A stretch of 64,000 bases of DNA from Candidatus Metalachnospira gallinarum (GCA_904378045.1 CAJFHC010000001.1:43906-107905), one strand, 5' to 3'; numbered from the stretch's first letter, positions 7,674-16,590 are shown. Made by a program: numbers and translations. The notes: generated by a model from the letters alone, not told the origin.

Positions 7674-7729
7674 TTTAACGAAGATTTAACATAAATTTGG
7701 TTGGGAATTTAACCGAAACTTTATATACT
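7674..7729 (+). promoter_or_regulatory. Pho-box-like array and promoter of the pst operon
   Basis: TTTAAC occurs at 7674-7679 and 7685-7690 (11-base period) and again at 7708-7713, two helical turns further on; another copy lies upstream at 7564-7569. Direct repeats of TT-A-AC type at about 11 bases are how PhoP/PhoB-type regulators bind. A -10 TATACT (7724-7729) follows a weak TTGGGA at 7701-7706, fitting an activator-dependent promoter. The PhoB-type regulator is encoded at the end of the same cluster, so autoregulation is likely. The remaining bases between 7512 and 7673 are AT-rich with no gene. Confidence 0.65.
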
Positions 7730-7803
7730 GTACCCGTACCTCAAAAGGGGCAGCAAAATAAAGATTGTAAAAACATTTTATTAAATTAAAGGAGTATTTG
7801 AAA

Positions 7804-8706
7804 ATGAAGAAGAAAATTTTAGCTTTACTTACAGCATCTGTGATGGTACTTGGCGTTGCGGCTTGCTCATCATCAACAGAGGAAACGACAACAGAAGGAG
7901 AAACAACAGAAGAAACAACTGAAGAGGGTTCGGGAATGACAGGCGCTATCTCGGTTATCTCCCGTGAGGAAGGTTCAGGAACAAGAGGAGCTTTCGTAGA
8001 GCTCATGGGCGTTGTTGACGAGGATGACAACGATATTACTACGGTAAACGCTGAGATCACAAACTCAACATCAGTTATGCTTACAACTGTTGCAGGAAAC
8101 CCCGCTGCAATCGGATATGTTTCACTTGGCTCACTTTCAGATGACGTTAAGGCTGTTAAGGTTGACGGAGTTGCCGCTACAGTAGAAGACATCAACAACG
8201 GAACATACAAAGTAGCAAGACCTTTCCTTGTTGCTTACAAAGACGGAAGCCTTACAGACGTTGCTCAGGACTTCCTCAACTTCATCATGAGTGATGACGG
8301 ACAGGCTATCATTAATGAAGAAGGTTACATCAGCGTTGCAGAAGGAAACACATATACGGCAAGCGGAATGACAGGAAGAATCGTTCTTGCAGGCTCAACA
8401 TCAGTTTCACCTGTAATGGAAGTTCTTGCTGACGCTTACAAAGCTCTTAACCCCGATGTAACAATCGAGATTCAGCAGACAGGTTCAGGCGCAGGTATCA
8501 CATCAGCAATCGAGGGAGTTTGCGACTTCGGTATGTCATCTCGTGCCCTTACGGATGAAGAGGCTGCTGAGCTTGTAAACACTCAGATCGCTACAGACGG
8601 TATTGCGGTTATAGTAAACAACGAGAATCCCGTTGAGGATATGACATCAGACCAGATCAAGGGAATCTACCTTGGAGAAATCACAGACTGGTCAGAGATC
8701 CAGTAA
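7804..8706 (+). CDS. pstS: Phosphate-binding lipoprotein PstS, circularly permuted order
   Basis: This 300-residue lipoprotein (lipobox VAAC, then a Thr/Glu-rich linker) captures phosphate for the PstCAB importer. The two halves of the usual PstS fold are in swapped order. The segment that normally comes late (ISREEGSGTRGAF through ARPFLVAYKDG to DDGQAIINEEGYI, residues about 45-180) comes first. The normally early segment (AGSTSVSPVMEVL, TGSGAGITSAIEG, then IATDGIAVIVNNENP and ITDWSEIQ, about 195-300) follows. The phosphate-binding SGTRG and GSTSV/SGAG loops are all kept, so the protein should work. The ATG at 7804 sits 9 bases after AGGAG. Codons are mostly GTT, ATC and CTT types, suggesting very high expression. 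Confidence 0.9.
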   Translation: MKKKILALLTASVMVLGVAACSSSTEETTTEGETTEETTEEGSGMTGAISVISREEGSGTRGAFVELMGVVDEDDNDITTVNAEITNSTSVMLTTVAGNPAAIGYVSLGSLSDDVKAVKVDGVAATVEDINNGTYKVARPFLVAYKDGSLTDVAQDFLNFIMSDDGQAIINEEGYISVAEGNTYTASGMTGRIVLAGSTSVSPVMEVLADAYKALNPDVTIEIQQTGSGAGITSAIEGVCDFGMSSRALTDEEAAELVNTQIATDGIAVIVNNENPVEDMTSDQIKGIYLGEITDWSEIQ

Positions 8707-8732
8707 TCAAAACAGAACATAAAATAAAAAAG

Positions 8733-8765
8733 ATTAAACCGCCCGGATCGACCCGGCGGTTTAAT
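8733..8765 (+). terminator. Hairpin between pstS and pstC
   Basis: ATTAAACCGCC (8733-8743) and GGCGGTTTAAT (8755-8765) form a perfect 11-base stem but lack a long T tract. It is probably a partial terminator or 3' stabiliser that keeps pstS mRNA in excess over the membrane components. Confidence 0.7.
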
Positions 8766-8812
8766 TTGCGAAAAACGGACTTCTTTGTTTTTACTTGATA
8801 GGAGAGAACTTT

Positions 8813-9658
8813 ATGAGAGCAAGAGAAGAAATAATGCGAATAGTGTTCCTGCTCTGCGCCTGCATGTCCATTGTGGCGGTAGCGGCGATATGCTTGTTTA
8901 TGTTCGCCAACGGATTCCCGGCGATGGCGGAGATCGGCTTCGGCAAATTCCTTCTTGGAACCGAATGGAGACCCGGCCAGGAACTCTTCGGAATATTCCC
9001 GATGATAATCGGAAGCATTTATGTAACGGCCGGAGCAATTATATTCGGAGTTCCCGTCGGCATACTGTGCGCCGTATTCCTCGCGCATTACTGTCCCAAA
9101 GGGCTTTATACGATATTAAAACCCGCCGTTGACCTGCTCGCCGGCATACCTTCAATAGTGTACGGCTTCTTCGGCCTCGTCGTGATCGTTCCTGCGATGC
9201 AGGCTGTTTTCAGAACCAGCGGAAAGGGAATACTTACAGCGTCCCTGCTTCTTGGAATAATGATACTTCCCACGATCATAAGCGTTACGGAGGCGTCGCT
9301 CAGAGCCGTGCCCGAGGCATACTTCGAGGGCTCCCTCGCCCTTGGCGCGACAAAGGAGAGAACTATTTTCAGATCGGTAATGGTTGCGGCTAAATCCGGA
9401 GTAATGAGCGGCGTTATACTTGGAGTTGGACGCGCCATCGGAGAGACAATGGCCGTTATCATGGTTGCCGGAAACCAGGCGGCCATACCGGACAGCGTTC
9501 TCAAGGGAGTAAGGACTCTTACGGCAAACATCGTTCTTGAGATGGGTTACGCTTCAGGACTTCACAGGGAGGCGCTTATTGCCACGGCTGTTGTGCTTTT
9601 CGTGTTCATACTTATTATAAACGTGTGCTTTTCACTTGTTAAAAGGAGGAACGGATAA
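8813..9658 (+). CDS. pstC: Phosphate ABC transporter permease PstC
   Basis: This 281-residue membrane protein has about six helices. The AGIPSIVYGFFGL motif near residue 110 and the coupling-loop sequence EGSLALGATKERTIF near residue 175 are characteristic of PstC. It pairs with PstA to form the phosphate channel. The ATG at 8813 is preceded by AGGAGAG; an in-frame TTG at 8795 lies before that site and is rejected. The last codon overlaps the pstA start (TAATG), indicating translational coupling. Confidence 0.95.
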   Translation: MRAREEIMRIVFLLCACMSIVAVAAICLFMFANGFPAMAEIGFGKFLLGTEWRPGQELFGIFPMIIGSIYVTAGAIIFGVPVGILCAVFLAHYCPKGLYTILKPAVDLLAGIPSIVYGFFGLVVIVPAMQAVFRTSGKGILTASLLLGIMILPTIISVTEASLRAVPEAYFEGSLALGATKERTIFRSVMVAAKSGVMSGVILGVGRAIGETMAVIMVAGNQAAIPDSVLKGVRTLTANIVLEMGYASGLHREALIATAVVLFVFILIINVCFSLVKRRNG

Positions 9659-10497
9659 TGCAGAAGTTAAAGGAATACACAAAACATCCCGGTTCCTTCA
9701 TCGTATTTATACTTATTATTCTGGCGACGATCATAACGGTCGGAACAATGCTTTTCCTTGTGGCCTATATACTTTTAAAAGGCATACCGAACATAACGCC
9801 CCAGCTTTTTGAATGGGAATATAATTCGGATAACGTCTCAATGATGCCGGCCATAATCAACACGGTCCTTATGACCGGGGCAACACTGCTTATGGCAGTC
9901 CCCATTGGAGTTTTTTCCGCTGTATATCTTGCGGAGTACGCAAAAAAAGGATCAAAATTAGTTAAGCTCATAAGGGTGACGGTGGAGACGCTTTCCGGTA
10001 TACCGTCCATCGTATACGGCCTTTTTGGATTCCTTGCCTTTGTTGTGGCGCTCAAATGGGAATATTCGTTCATATCCGGATCGATTACGCTCGCGATAAT
10101 GGTTCTTCCTCTCATAATGAGGACTACGGAGGAAGCGATTATGGCTGTACCGGATTCTTATAGAGAGGGCTCCTTCGGACTGGGAGCCGGCAAACTGAGA
10201 ACCGTGTTCAGGATAGTCGTTCCCACGGCTATGCCCGGTATACTTTCCGGAGTAATACTCGCCATAGGAAGGATCGTCGGAGAGACGGCCGCACTGATTT
10301 TTACGGCGGGAACAACGGCCGCTGTTCCGAAAGATATTTTCTCATCCACAAGAACGCTTGCCGTTCATATGTACTGCCTGCTTTCCGAGGGACTTTATAC
10401 GGAACAGGCCTATGCCACGGCTGTAATACTTCTTGCGATGGTAATTATAATCAACGCCTTGTCCAGTTTCTGCGCCAAGAAACTTACTAAGAAATAA
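9658..10497 (+). CDS. pstA: Phosphate ABC transporter permease PstA
   Basis: This 279-residue membrane protein has six predicted helices. It carries the same SGIPSIVYGLFGF motif as PstC (near residue 113) and the coupling loop REGSFGLGAGKLRTVF near residues 168-183 that contacts PstB. It is third in the pstSCAB-phoU operon, overlapping pstC by one base and followed by pstB after 12 bases. Confidence 0.95.
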   Translation: MQKLKEYTKHPGSFIVFILIILATIITVGTMLFLVAYILLKGIPNITPQLFEWEYNSDNVSMMPAIINTVLMTGATLLMAVPIGVFSAVYLAEYAKKGSKLVKLIRVTVETLSGIPSIVYGLFGFLAFVVALKWEYSFISGSITLAIMVLPLIMRTTEEAIMAVPDSYREGSFGLGAGKLRTVFRIVVPTAMPGILSGVILAIGRIVGETAALIFTAGTTAAVPKDIFSSTRTLAVHMYCLLSEGLYTEQAYATAVILLAMVIIINALSSFCAKKLTKK

Positions 10498-10509
10498 CGG
10501 AGGGACAAC

Positions 10510-11259
10510 ATGAGTAAGATAGAAATAGAAAATATGAAACTTTATTACGGCGACTTCGAGGCCATAAAGGGCATAGACCTTTCCATTCCCCCCAACGAGA
10601 TAACGGCCTTCATAGGACCGTCAGGATGCGGAAAGTCAACGGTGCTCAGATCGCTCAACAGAATGAACGACCTTATCGAGGACTGCAAAATAACGGGTAA
10701 AATAATGCTTGACGGCGAGGATATTTACGGAAATATGGACGTAAACCTTCTCAGGAAAAGAGTCGGAATGGTTTTCCAGAAGCCCAATCCTTTCCCCATG
10801 AGCATTTACGATAATATCGCCTACGGCCCCAGAACCCACGGCATACACTCAAAAGTAAAACTTGACGAGATAGTTGAGAAATCCTTAAGGGACGCGGCAT
10901 TGTGGGACGACGTTAAGGACAGGCTCAAAAAGAGCGCCCTTGACATGAGCGGAGGCCAGCAGCAGAGACTTTGCATAGCCAGAGCGCTTGCGGTAGAGCC
11001 GGAAGTTCTGCTTATGGACGAGGCTACAAGCGCCCTCGACCCTATTTCCACATCAAAGATCGAAGACCTTGCTATGGAGCTTAAAAACAAGTATACTATA
11101 GTCATGGTAACGCATAATATGCAGCAGGCGGCCAGAGTATCGGACAAGACCGCGTTTTTCCTCCTCGGAGAGGTCATAGAGTTCAACGATACGGAAACAC
11201 TGTTCTCGATGCCAAGGGACAAGAGAACGGAGGACTATATAACAGGGAGGTTCGGCTAA
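10510..11259 (+). CDS. pstB: Phosphate ABC transporter ATP-binding protein PstB
   Basis: This 249-residue ATPase powers phosphate import. It shows Walker [10 protein letters not shown] (about residues 36-44), the signature [15 protein letters not shown] (about 145-160), Walker [14 protein letters not shown] and the switch His in [14 protein letters not shown]. The [13 protein letters not shown]-loop segment is specific to PstB. A good GGAGGG site precedes the ATG. The TAATG overlap with phoU couples the two genes. Confidence 0.97.
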   Translation: MSKIEIENMKLYYGDFEAIKGIDLSIPPNEITAFIGPSGCGKSTVLRSLNRMNDLIEDCKITGKIMLDGEDIYGNMDVNLLRKRVGMVFQKPNPFPMSIYDNIAYGPRTHGIHSKVKLDEIVEKSLRDAALWDDVKDRLKKSALDMSGGQQQRLCIARALAVEPEVLLMDEATSALDPISTSKIEDLAMELKNKYTIVMVTHNMQQAARVSDKTAFFLLGEVIEFNDTETLFSMPRDKRTEDYITGRFG

Positions 11260-11906
11260 TGAGAAACAAATTCGACGAGCAGCTTGAAAAACTGCACATA
11301 GAGCTCATAAAAATGGGCGCTTTATGCGAGGAAGCCGTTTCAACGGCGATACTTGCGCTTGAAAAAAACGACGTAAAAATACTTAATAAGGTTTTTGAGA
11401 CCGACAGCGAGATAGATCAGGCCGAAAGAGACATTGAAAGGCTCTGCATGAAGCTCCTTCTTCAGCAGCAGCCCGTCGCCACCGACCTGAGAGTTATTTC
11501 CTCGGCGCTTAAGATGATAACGGATATGGAACGTGTAGGAGATCAGGCTTCCGACATCGCGGAGATATCCAAGATCATAATTGAGGAAGGCAGAGGAATA
11601 AACGAGGATATGAAAAAAATGGCTCACGAGGCCGTTAAGATGGTTACGGACAGCGTTGATTCCTTCGTAAAGAGGGATCTTGATCTGGCAAGAAAGGTCA
11701 TTGCCTACGACGATGTTGTGGACGACTGGTTCACCAAGATGAAAAAAGAGGTCATCGACCTTATTACAAAGGACGGATCTTCCGGAGAATATTCCATTGA
11801 TCTGCTTATGATAGCTAAATATCTTGAGCGTATCGGCGACCATGCCACGAACATCGCCGAATGGGTGGAATATTCCATCACGGGAACAAGAAGCCATAAC
11901 AACTGA
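11259..11906 (+). CDS. phoU: Phosphate signalling protein PhoU
   Basis: This 215-residue all-helical protein is made of two three-helix bundles, each with the conserved ERxGDxAxNIAE-type metal-binding motif: MERVGDQASDIAE near residue 90 and LERIGDHATNIAEW near residue 190. PhoU links PstB to the PhoR sensor and keeps the regulon off when phosphate is plentiful. It overlaps pstB by one base and is followed after 11 bases by the HD-domain gene. Confidence 0.96.
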   Translation: MRNKFDEQLEKLHIELIKMGALCEEAVSTAILALEKNDVKILNKVFETDSEIDQAERDIERLCMKLLLQQQPVATDLRVISSALKMITDMERVGDQASDIAEISKIIIEEGRGINEDMKKMAHEAVKMVTDSVDSFVKRDLDLARKVIAYDDVVDDWFTKMKKEVIDLITKDGSSGEYSIDLLMIAKYLERIGDHATNIAEWVEYSITGTRSHNN

Positions 11907-11917
11907 GGTGAGCGGAT

Positions 11918-12577
11918 TTGGTATCTTATGAGGAAATAAAGAAAAATCCGGCCATAAACACATATATCAGGAAAGCTGACGAATCTCTGAGGGCGCTCGG
12001 TTACACCGAGCACTCCTTTGCCCATGTCGGAAATGTGGCGGCAACGGCGGAGTACATACTCAGAACAATGGGCTACAGCGAGCACGACATAGAGACGGCC
12101 AAGATCGCGGCGTATCTCCACGACATCGGAAATCTTGTCAATAGGGTGGATCATTCCCAGAGCGGAGCGGTAATGGCCTTCCGCCTTCTGACAAACCTTG
12201 AGATGGAGGCCGAGGACATTGCGACCATAACTACGGCCATCGGAAACCATGACGAGGGCAACGGAGTGCCTGTAAACGCAGTGGCGGCGGCGCTTATCCT
12301 GGCTGACAAGTCGGATGTAAGGCGCTCAAGGGTGAGAAACAACGATATTTCCACCTTTGACATCCACGACAGGGTAAATTATTCCGTTGTCAGCAGCAGG
12401 CTCGTAATAAATGAGGACAAGACGTTCATTACCCTGGTGCTTTCCATTGATACGAATTACGGCTCGGTAATGGATTATTTTGAGATATTTCTCGGCCGTA
12501 TGATACTTTGCAGAAAAGCGGCCGAAAGGCTTGGGCTTCAGTTTAAGCTGATGATAAACGACCAGCCTTTAATTTGA
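11918..12577 (+). CDS. HD-domain phosphohydrolase in the pst-pho cluster
   Basis: This 219-residue soluble protein carries an HD metal-dependent phosphohydrolase core: HSFAHV (first His), AAYLHDIGN (the HD pair), IGNHDEGNG, and LILADKSDVRR (the distal Asp). Proteins of this group hydrolyse nucleotides or cyclic nucleotides, but the substrate here is unknown. The C-terminal 85 residues are a separate alpha/beta region with no family I recognise. The start is TTG at 11918 behind GAGGTGAG. Its position between phoU and phoB, with gaps of 11 and 21 bases, implies co-regulation by phosphate. Confidence 0.85.
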   Translation: MVSYEEIKKNPAINTYIRKADESLRALGYTEHSFAHVGNVAATAEYILRTMGYSEHDIETAKIAAYLHDIGNLVNRVDHSQSGAVMAFRLLTNLEMEAEDIATITTAIGNHDEGNGVPVNAVAAALILADKSDVRRSRVRNNDISTFDIHDRVNYSVVSSRLVINEDKTFITLVLSIDTNYGSVMDYFEIFLGRMILCRKAAERLGLQFKLMINDQPLI

Positions 12578-12598
12578 TCTACAGGAAGGGAAAAACTG

Positions 12599-13267
12599 AT
12601 GATATATTTGCTTGAAGATGATGAAAGCATCCGCAGCTTTGTGGAATACGCTCTTAACAATTCGGGACTTGAGTCCAAAGGATTTGAAAAACCGTCCGAT
12701 TTCTGGAAGGGCATAGGCGAGGAGATACCTTCCCTCGTCATTCTTGACGTTATGCTTCCTGAGGAGGACGGCCTTGAAGTGCTTAAAAAGCTGAGAAACA
12801 GAAGCGAGACGAAAAAGGTGCCGGTAATAATGCTTACGGCAAAAGATTCGGAATATGATAAGGTTATCGGACTTGATTCCGGAGCCGACGACTATGTTTC
12901 AAAGCCCTTCGGAATGATGGAGCTTATATCAAGGATAAAGGCGCTCCTCAGAAGAACGGCCGAGGAGACGAAAAAGGATGAATATACGGTCGGCGGACTT
13001 TATGTATGCCCTTCAAAGCATATAGTCAGGGCAAACGGAAACGACGTCGTCCTGACATATAAGGAATTTGAACTGCTCTGCCTGCTCATATCAAACAGGG
13101 GAACGGTTTTCAACAGGGATCAGATACTCCAGAGGATATGGGGATTCGAGTTTGACGGAGAAAACAGAACCGTAGACGTCCACATAAGAACTCTCAGGAC
13201 AAAACTCGGAGACTGCGGACGGCTTGTTGAGACGGTGAGAGGAATAGGCTATAAAATAGGAGGGTAA
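12599..13267 (+). CDS. phoB: PhoB/PhoP-type response regulator
   Basis: This 222-residue OmpR-family regulator has a receiver domain (residues 1-118) with acidic pocket EDD, phospho-acceptor D50 in VILDVMLP and lysine in SKPFG, followed by a winged-helix DNA-binding domain (about 128-222, ending VETVRGIGYKIGG). It is three bases from the kinase gene and shares a transcript with pst genes or a close downstream promoter. The Pho-box-like repeats upstream of pstS are its likely targets. The phosphate role is inferred from context; the OmpR family itself is certain. Confidence 0.92.
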   Translation: MIYLLEDDESIRSFVEYALNNSGLESKGFEKPSDFWKGIGEEIPSLVILDVMLPEEDGLEVLKKLRNRSETKKVPVIMLTAKDSEYDKVIGLDSGADDYVSKPFGMMELISRIKALLRRTAEETKKDEYTVGGLYVCPSKHIVRANGNDVVLTYKEFELLCLLISNRGTVFNRDQILQRIWGFEFDGENRTVDVHIRTLRTKLGDCGRLVETVRGIGYKIGG

Positions 13268-13270
13268 AAG

Positions 13271-14923
13271 ATGACCGGAAAAATATTCCGCAGTATAATC
13301 TGTGCTTCACTGGTCACCCTTATTGCCTGCTTTGTGCTGATCATGGGGATACTCTATGAGTATTTCAACGGCAGCCTTCTGCGGGAGCTCAAAAACGAGG
13401 CGGATATTATTCAGCAGGGCATAGAGCTTTACGGCGAGGAATATCTTGAGGATACGGATTTCGCCAACCGCATCACATGGATAGACACGGACGGAACGGT
13501 TATTTACGACAGCATGGTAGAGGCTGACGAGCTTGAAAACCATCTTGAGAGAGAAGAGGTAAGAGAGGCCTTTGATGAAGGAAGCGGATCCAGCCAAAGA
13601 TATTCGGCGACCATAGCCGAAAGAAACGTATATTACGCTAAGCTGATGGACAACGATACCGTTATAAGGATCTCAAGCTCCCAGTATACGGTATGGACGC
13701 TTCTGCTTGCGATGCTGGAACCCATAATATTCGTGTTTGTCATCGTGGCGGCCCTGTCGGTATTCCTGGCCGTAAAGCTCTCGAAAAAAATAATAGAGCC
13801 TCTGAACGGAATGGATCTTGACAACCCGGACGTGGACGGAAAATATCCGGAGATAGCGCCGCTTCTGAAAAAAATAAGCCGTCAGAATATGCTTATCGAC
13901 AGACAGATGCGGGCGCTGAAAAAGAACGAGGAAGAATTTATGACCATAACCTCAAATATGAGCGAAGGCCTTGTCATAATAGATAATAAAACAAACGTGC
14001 TGTCCTATAACAAGGGCGTACTGAACCTTTTGAACAGAGAGAACGCCGAGATAGGCGACAGCGTTTTTGTCCTTAACCGCTCGGAGGGCTTCAGAGACGC
14101 CGTAGATAAAGCTATAGACGGAGAGCATGGAGAGGGCAGTTTTGAGGTTGACGGCCGTATATGCCAGGTGCTCGCCAATCCCGTTTTTGACGGCGGAAGC
14201 GTAAGGGGAGCGGTAATACTTGTTATGGATGTGACGGAAAAGGAAAGCCGAGAGGCTCTCAGACGGGAGTTTACGGCAAATGTTTCCCACGAGCTTAGGA
14301 CGCCGCTCACGTCAATATACGGAATATCGGAAATGATGATGAACAACATCGTAAAGCCCGAGGACATAAACCGTTTCGCGGAGAACATACACAGCGAAAG
14401 CGGAAGGCTCATAAATCTTGTGAACGATATTATACGTCTTTCTCAGCTTGACGAGCTTTCAAACGGTGTGGAAAAAACGCCCGTTGATTTGTATGAATCG
14501 GCAAAAAGCGTGGCGCTGAGACTTTGCGAGCTCGCGGCAAAAAACGAGGTGACTATTGAAGTCACCGGAGAAAGCGCCGTAGTAAACGGAGTGCCGTCCA
14601 TGATAGACGAGATAATATACAACCTCTGCGAAAACGCCGTGAAGTATAATAAGCCCGGCGGAAAGGTCACCATATTCACCGGCGAGGAAAACGGCAAAAA
14701 AGTTATAAAGGTTTCCGACACAGGCATAGGTATACCAAAGGAACATCTTAACAGGATTTTTGAGAGGTTTTACAGGGTTGACAAAAGCCACTCCAGAAAG
14801 ATAGGAGGCACGGGTCTCGGCCTGTCTATAGTAAAGCATGGCGCGGCCTATAACGGAGCCCATGTCACCGTGGACAGCAGGGAAGGAGAAGGCTCGACGT
14901 TTACCGTTATATTTGAGAAATAA
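13271..14923 (+). CDS. phoR: PhoR-type sensor histidine kinase
   Basis: This 550-residue membrane kinase has a first helix at about 8-30, an extracytoplasmic sensor region to about 145, a second helix at about 148-172, a PAS domain (about 220-320), then the H-box NVSHELRTPLTSIYG (His near 339) and the ATPase domain with NLCENAVKYN, DTGIGIP and GGTGLGLSIV. The linker after the second helix is short and HAMP-like. The layout matches PhoR of Gram-positive bacteria. It ends the phosphate cluster at a strong terminator (14958-15001). Confidence 0.92.
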   Translation: MTGKIFRSIICASLVTLIACFVLIMGILYEYFNGSLLRELKNEADIIQQGIELYGEEYLEDTDFANRITWIDTDGTVIYDSMVEADELENHLEREEVREAFDEGSGSSQRYSATIAERNVYYAKLMDNDTVIRISSSQYTVWTLLLAMLEPIIFVFVIVAALSVFLAVKLSKKIIEPLNGMDLDNPDVDGKYPEIAPLLKKISRQNMLIDRQMRALKKNEEEFMTITSNMSEGLVIIDNKTNVLSYNKGVLNLLNRENAEIGDSVFVLNRSEGFRDAVDKAIDGEHGEGSFEVDGRICQVLANPVFDGGSVRGAVILVMDVTEKESREALRREFTANVSHELRTPLTSIYGISEMMMNNIVKPEDINRFAENIHSESGRLINLVNDIIRLSQLDELSNGVEKTPVDLYESAKSVALRLCELAAKNEVTIEVTGESAVVNGVPSMIDEIIYNLCENAVKYNKPGGKVTIFTGEENGKKVIKVSDTGIGIPKEHLNRIFERFYRVDKSHSRKIGGTGLGLSIVKHGAAYNGAHVTVDSREGEGSTFTVIFEK

Positions 14924-14957
14924 CTGATAAAAATAATTGATAAAAATAATTGATGCA

Positions 14958-15001
14958 AAGCCCGGACGCGACACGAAAAATGAAGCTCTCCGGGCTTTTT
15001 T
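14958..15001 (+). terminator. Terminator of the pst-pho cluster
   Basis: AAGCCCGGA (14958-14966) pairs with TCCGGGCTT (14989-14997) and is followed by TTTTT. Just before it, the sequence TGATAAAAATAAT is repeated directly (near 14924-14951). Confidence 0.85.
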
Positions 15002-15071
15002 GTCGCTCGTTTGCGAGTGTAAAAATATGGATATTATGAAATAATAGACATATACGCAAAGGAGTGATTCT

Positions 15072-15830
15072 ATGAAAAAACTGATAGCCTTGCTTACGGC
15101 CGCCATCGCTTTGATAATTGCGTTTCCGCAGACCATATACGCTGAATATATAGGGAAGGGAGTACACGAGGCATATATTTACGGCTATCCGGACGGAACG
15201 ATAAGGCCGGAGGAAAGCCTGACAAGGGAGGAGGCCGCCTCCATGCTCTTCGCTGTGTTTAAAGAAAGCCTTTCCGCCGATGGAAAAAGCGTTCCCGTAT
15301 TTGCGGACGTGCCCCGCGAAAGATGGTCGTTTCAAACGGTGAACGCCCTTTACGCCAATGGGGCCTTGAGCGGAAACGAAGGGAAGTTCCGTCCGGACGA
15401 TAAAATAACGAGGGCGGAGATGGCCTCAATTATATACCGTCTGGCCGATTACGAGCCAGGAACAAAAAAATTTACGGATATTGACGGACACTGGGCGCAG
15501 AAAGCCATAGAGAATACCGCTGCGAGAGGATGGCTTGCCGGATATACCGACGGAACATTCCGACCGGACGGGAATATTACAAGGGCGGAAGCCGTATTCC
15601 TAATAAACGGCGCTTTGGACAGAAGGCCGGAAAGCGAGGACGCGCTTCTTAACGATATGAAAATATGGACTGATAACACGGACACCGGCAAGTGGTATTA
15701 TATAGCCATACAGGAGGCGTCAAACAGCCACGAATACTCCCTTAAGGACAACGGATACGAGATATGGGATCTGGTGACGGATAAATCTGAAAAAAAGGAA
15801 ATAAGAGGATATGATTTGCTTGGTTATTGA
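15072..15830 (+). CDS. Secreted protein with three S-layer homology domains
   Basis: This 252-residue protein has a signal peptide (MKKLIALLTAAIALIIAF, cleavage probably after IYA at residue 24). It is made almost entirely of three SLH repeats, recognised by YGYPDGTIRPEESLTREEAA, FRPDDKITRAEMASIIYRLA and YTDGTFRPDGNITRAEAVFL. SLH modules hold proteins to the cell-wall secondary polymer. The last 55 residues are a short polar tail with no recognised domain. It is monocistronic, with AAGGAG upstream and a terminator at 15835-15870. A cargo or enzymatic domain is absent, so it may be an adaptor or a small S-layer component. Confidence 0.88.
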   Translation: MKKLIALLTAAIALIIAFPQTIYAEYIGKGVHEAYIYGYPDGTIRPEESLTREEAASMLFAVFKESLSADGKSVPVFADVPRERWSFQTVNALYANGALSGNEGKFRPDDKITRAEMASIIYRLADYEPGTKKFTDIDGHWAQKAIENTAARGWLAGYTDGTFRPDGNITRAEAVFLINGALDRRPESEDALLNDMKIWTDNTDTGKWYYIAIQEASNSHEYSLKDNGYEIWDLVTDKSEKKEIRGYDLLGY

Positions 15831-15834
15831 AAAA

Positions 15835-15870
15835 AAGCTGCCAGCCGGTATATAAGGCTGGCGGCTTTTT
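15835..15870. terminator. Terminator after the SLH gene
   Basis: GCCAGCC (15840-15846) pairs with GGCTGGC (15856-15862) around a 9-base loop, with flanking A's and a run of T's on the plus strand. It separates convergent genes and can serve both. Confidence 0.85.
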
Positions 15871-15880
15871 TCGTAACGAA

Positions 15881-16537
15881 TTACTTAAGAGTAAATTTGT
15901 TTTTATTAAAATCTATTATTCCTTCGCTTTTCAGCTTTCCAAGCACCGATGACAGCGCGCTCCTGTCAACGGCGAGATAATCGGCAAGCTCCCTGCGGTC
16001 AAAGGGGATAAAAAACGTGCGGCTGCCCGTTCTGGAAGAAACGGAGGAAAGGTAGGAAAGCACTTTTTCTTTTATTGATCGCTTTGAAAGATGTTCCACA
16101 CGTCCGGTTAGAAAGATGTTTTTTTCGGCGAGTATCCTTATAAGATTCGCGGAAATATCAAAATGGAAGCCGCAGGCCGATGGGCAGGGGGTAACGGTTC
16201 GGTCTTTATCTATAAAAAGGACATCGCTTTTTTCCGGGGCGAAAACAGACAGGGGTATGCGGCCGACGCCGCCAAGAACAAAGGCTTCGCCAAAGAGCAT
16301 GCCTTCTGTCAGCTCGGCGACTATGGTGACGCTCCCCCAGGCGTCTTCTTTTATTATTTGCAGTCTGCCCGAAAGAACTATGCCGATCTCTTTTATGGGA
16401 TCTCCGGTATGATATACATATTCGTTTTTGCCGTAATGTCTTTCCCTTGCTCTGAGACATCCCATAACGGCAGTAATGCTGTATTCGGGAACCCCTTTGA
16501 ACAGAGGGCATTTTTTTAAAGCCTCGATGTTGTTCAT
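15881..16537 (-). CDS. Crp/Fnr family transcriptional regulator
   Basis: This 218-residue protein has an N-terminal cyclic-nucleotide-type sensor barrel (about 5-125; GDPIKEIGIVLSGRL is the typical turn), a dimer helix, and a C-terminal winged helix (about 145-218; recognition region DRRELADYLAVDRSALSSVL). A CPSAC pair sits where this clostridial subfamily often has cysteines, so a redox or Fe-S input is possible but unproven. The ATG at 16537 is six bases from GGAGG. It is divergent from a ferredoxin gene with a 20-bp palindrome between them, suggesting it regulates both. Confidence 0.88.
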   Translation of the reverse strand: MNNIEALKKCPLFKGVPEYSITAVMGCLRARERHYGKNEYVYHTGDPIKEIGIVLSGRLQIIKEDAWGSVTIVAELTEGMLFGEAFVLGGVGRIPLSVFAPEKSDVLFIDKDRTVTPCPSACGFHFDISANLIRILAEKNIFLTGRVEHLSKRSIKEKVLSYLSSVSSRTGSRTFFIPFDRRELADYLAVDRSALSSVLGKLKSEGIIDFNKNKFTLK

Positions 16538-16570
16538 ATTCATCCTCCTGTCTTAAAATATTTATAAGTT

Positions 16571-16590
16571 TATGTTGTATTTGCAACATA
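16571..16590. promoter_or_regulatory. Palindromic Crp/Fnr-type operator
   Basis: TATGTTG-TATTTG-CAACATA is a perfect 7-6-7 inverted repeat. It overlaps a -35 TTGCAA (16581-16586) of a plus-strand promoter whose -10 TATATT lies at 16605-16610 (18-base spacer). It lies in the divergent gap between the regulator and the ferredoxin gene, where a Crp/Fnr dimer would be expected to bind. Confidence 0.7.
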
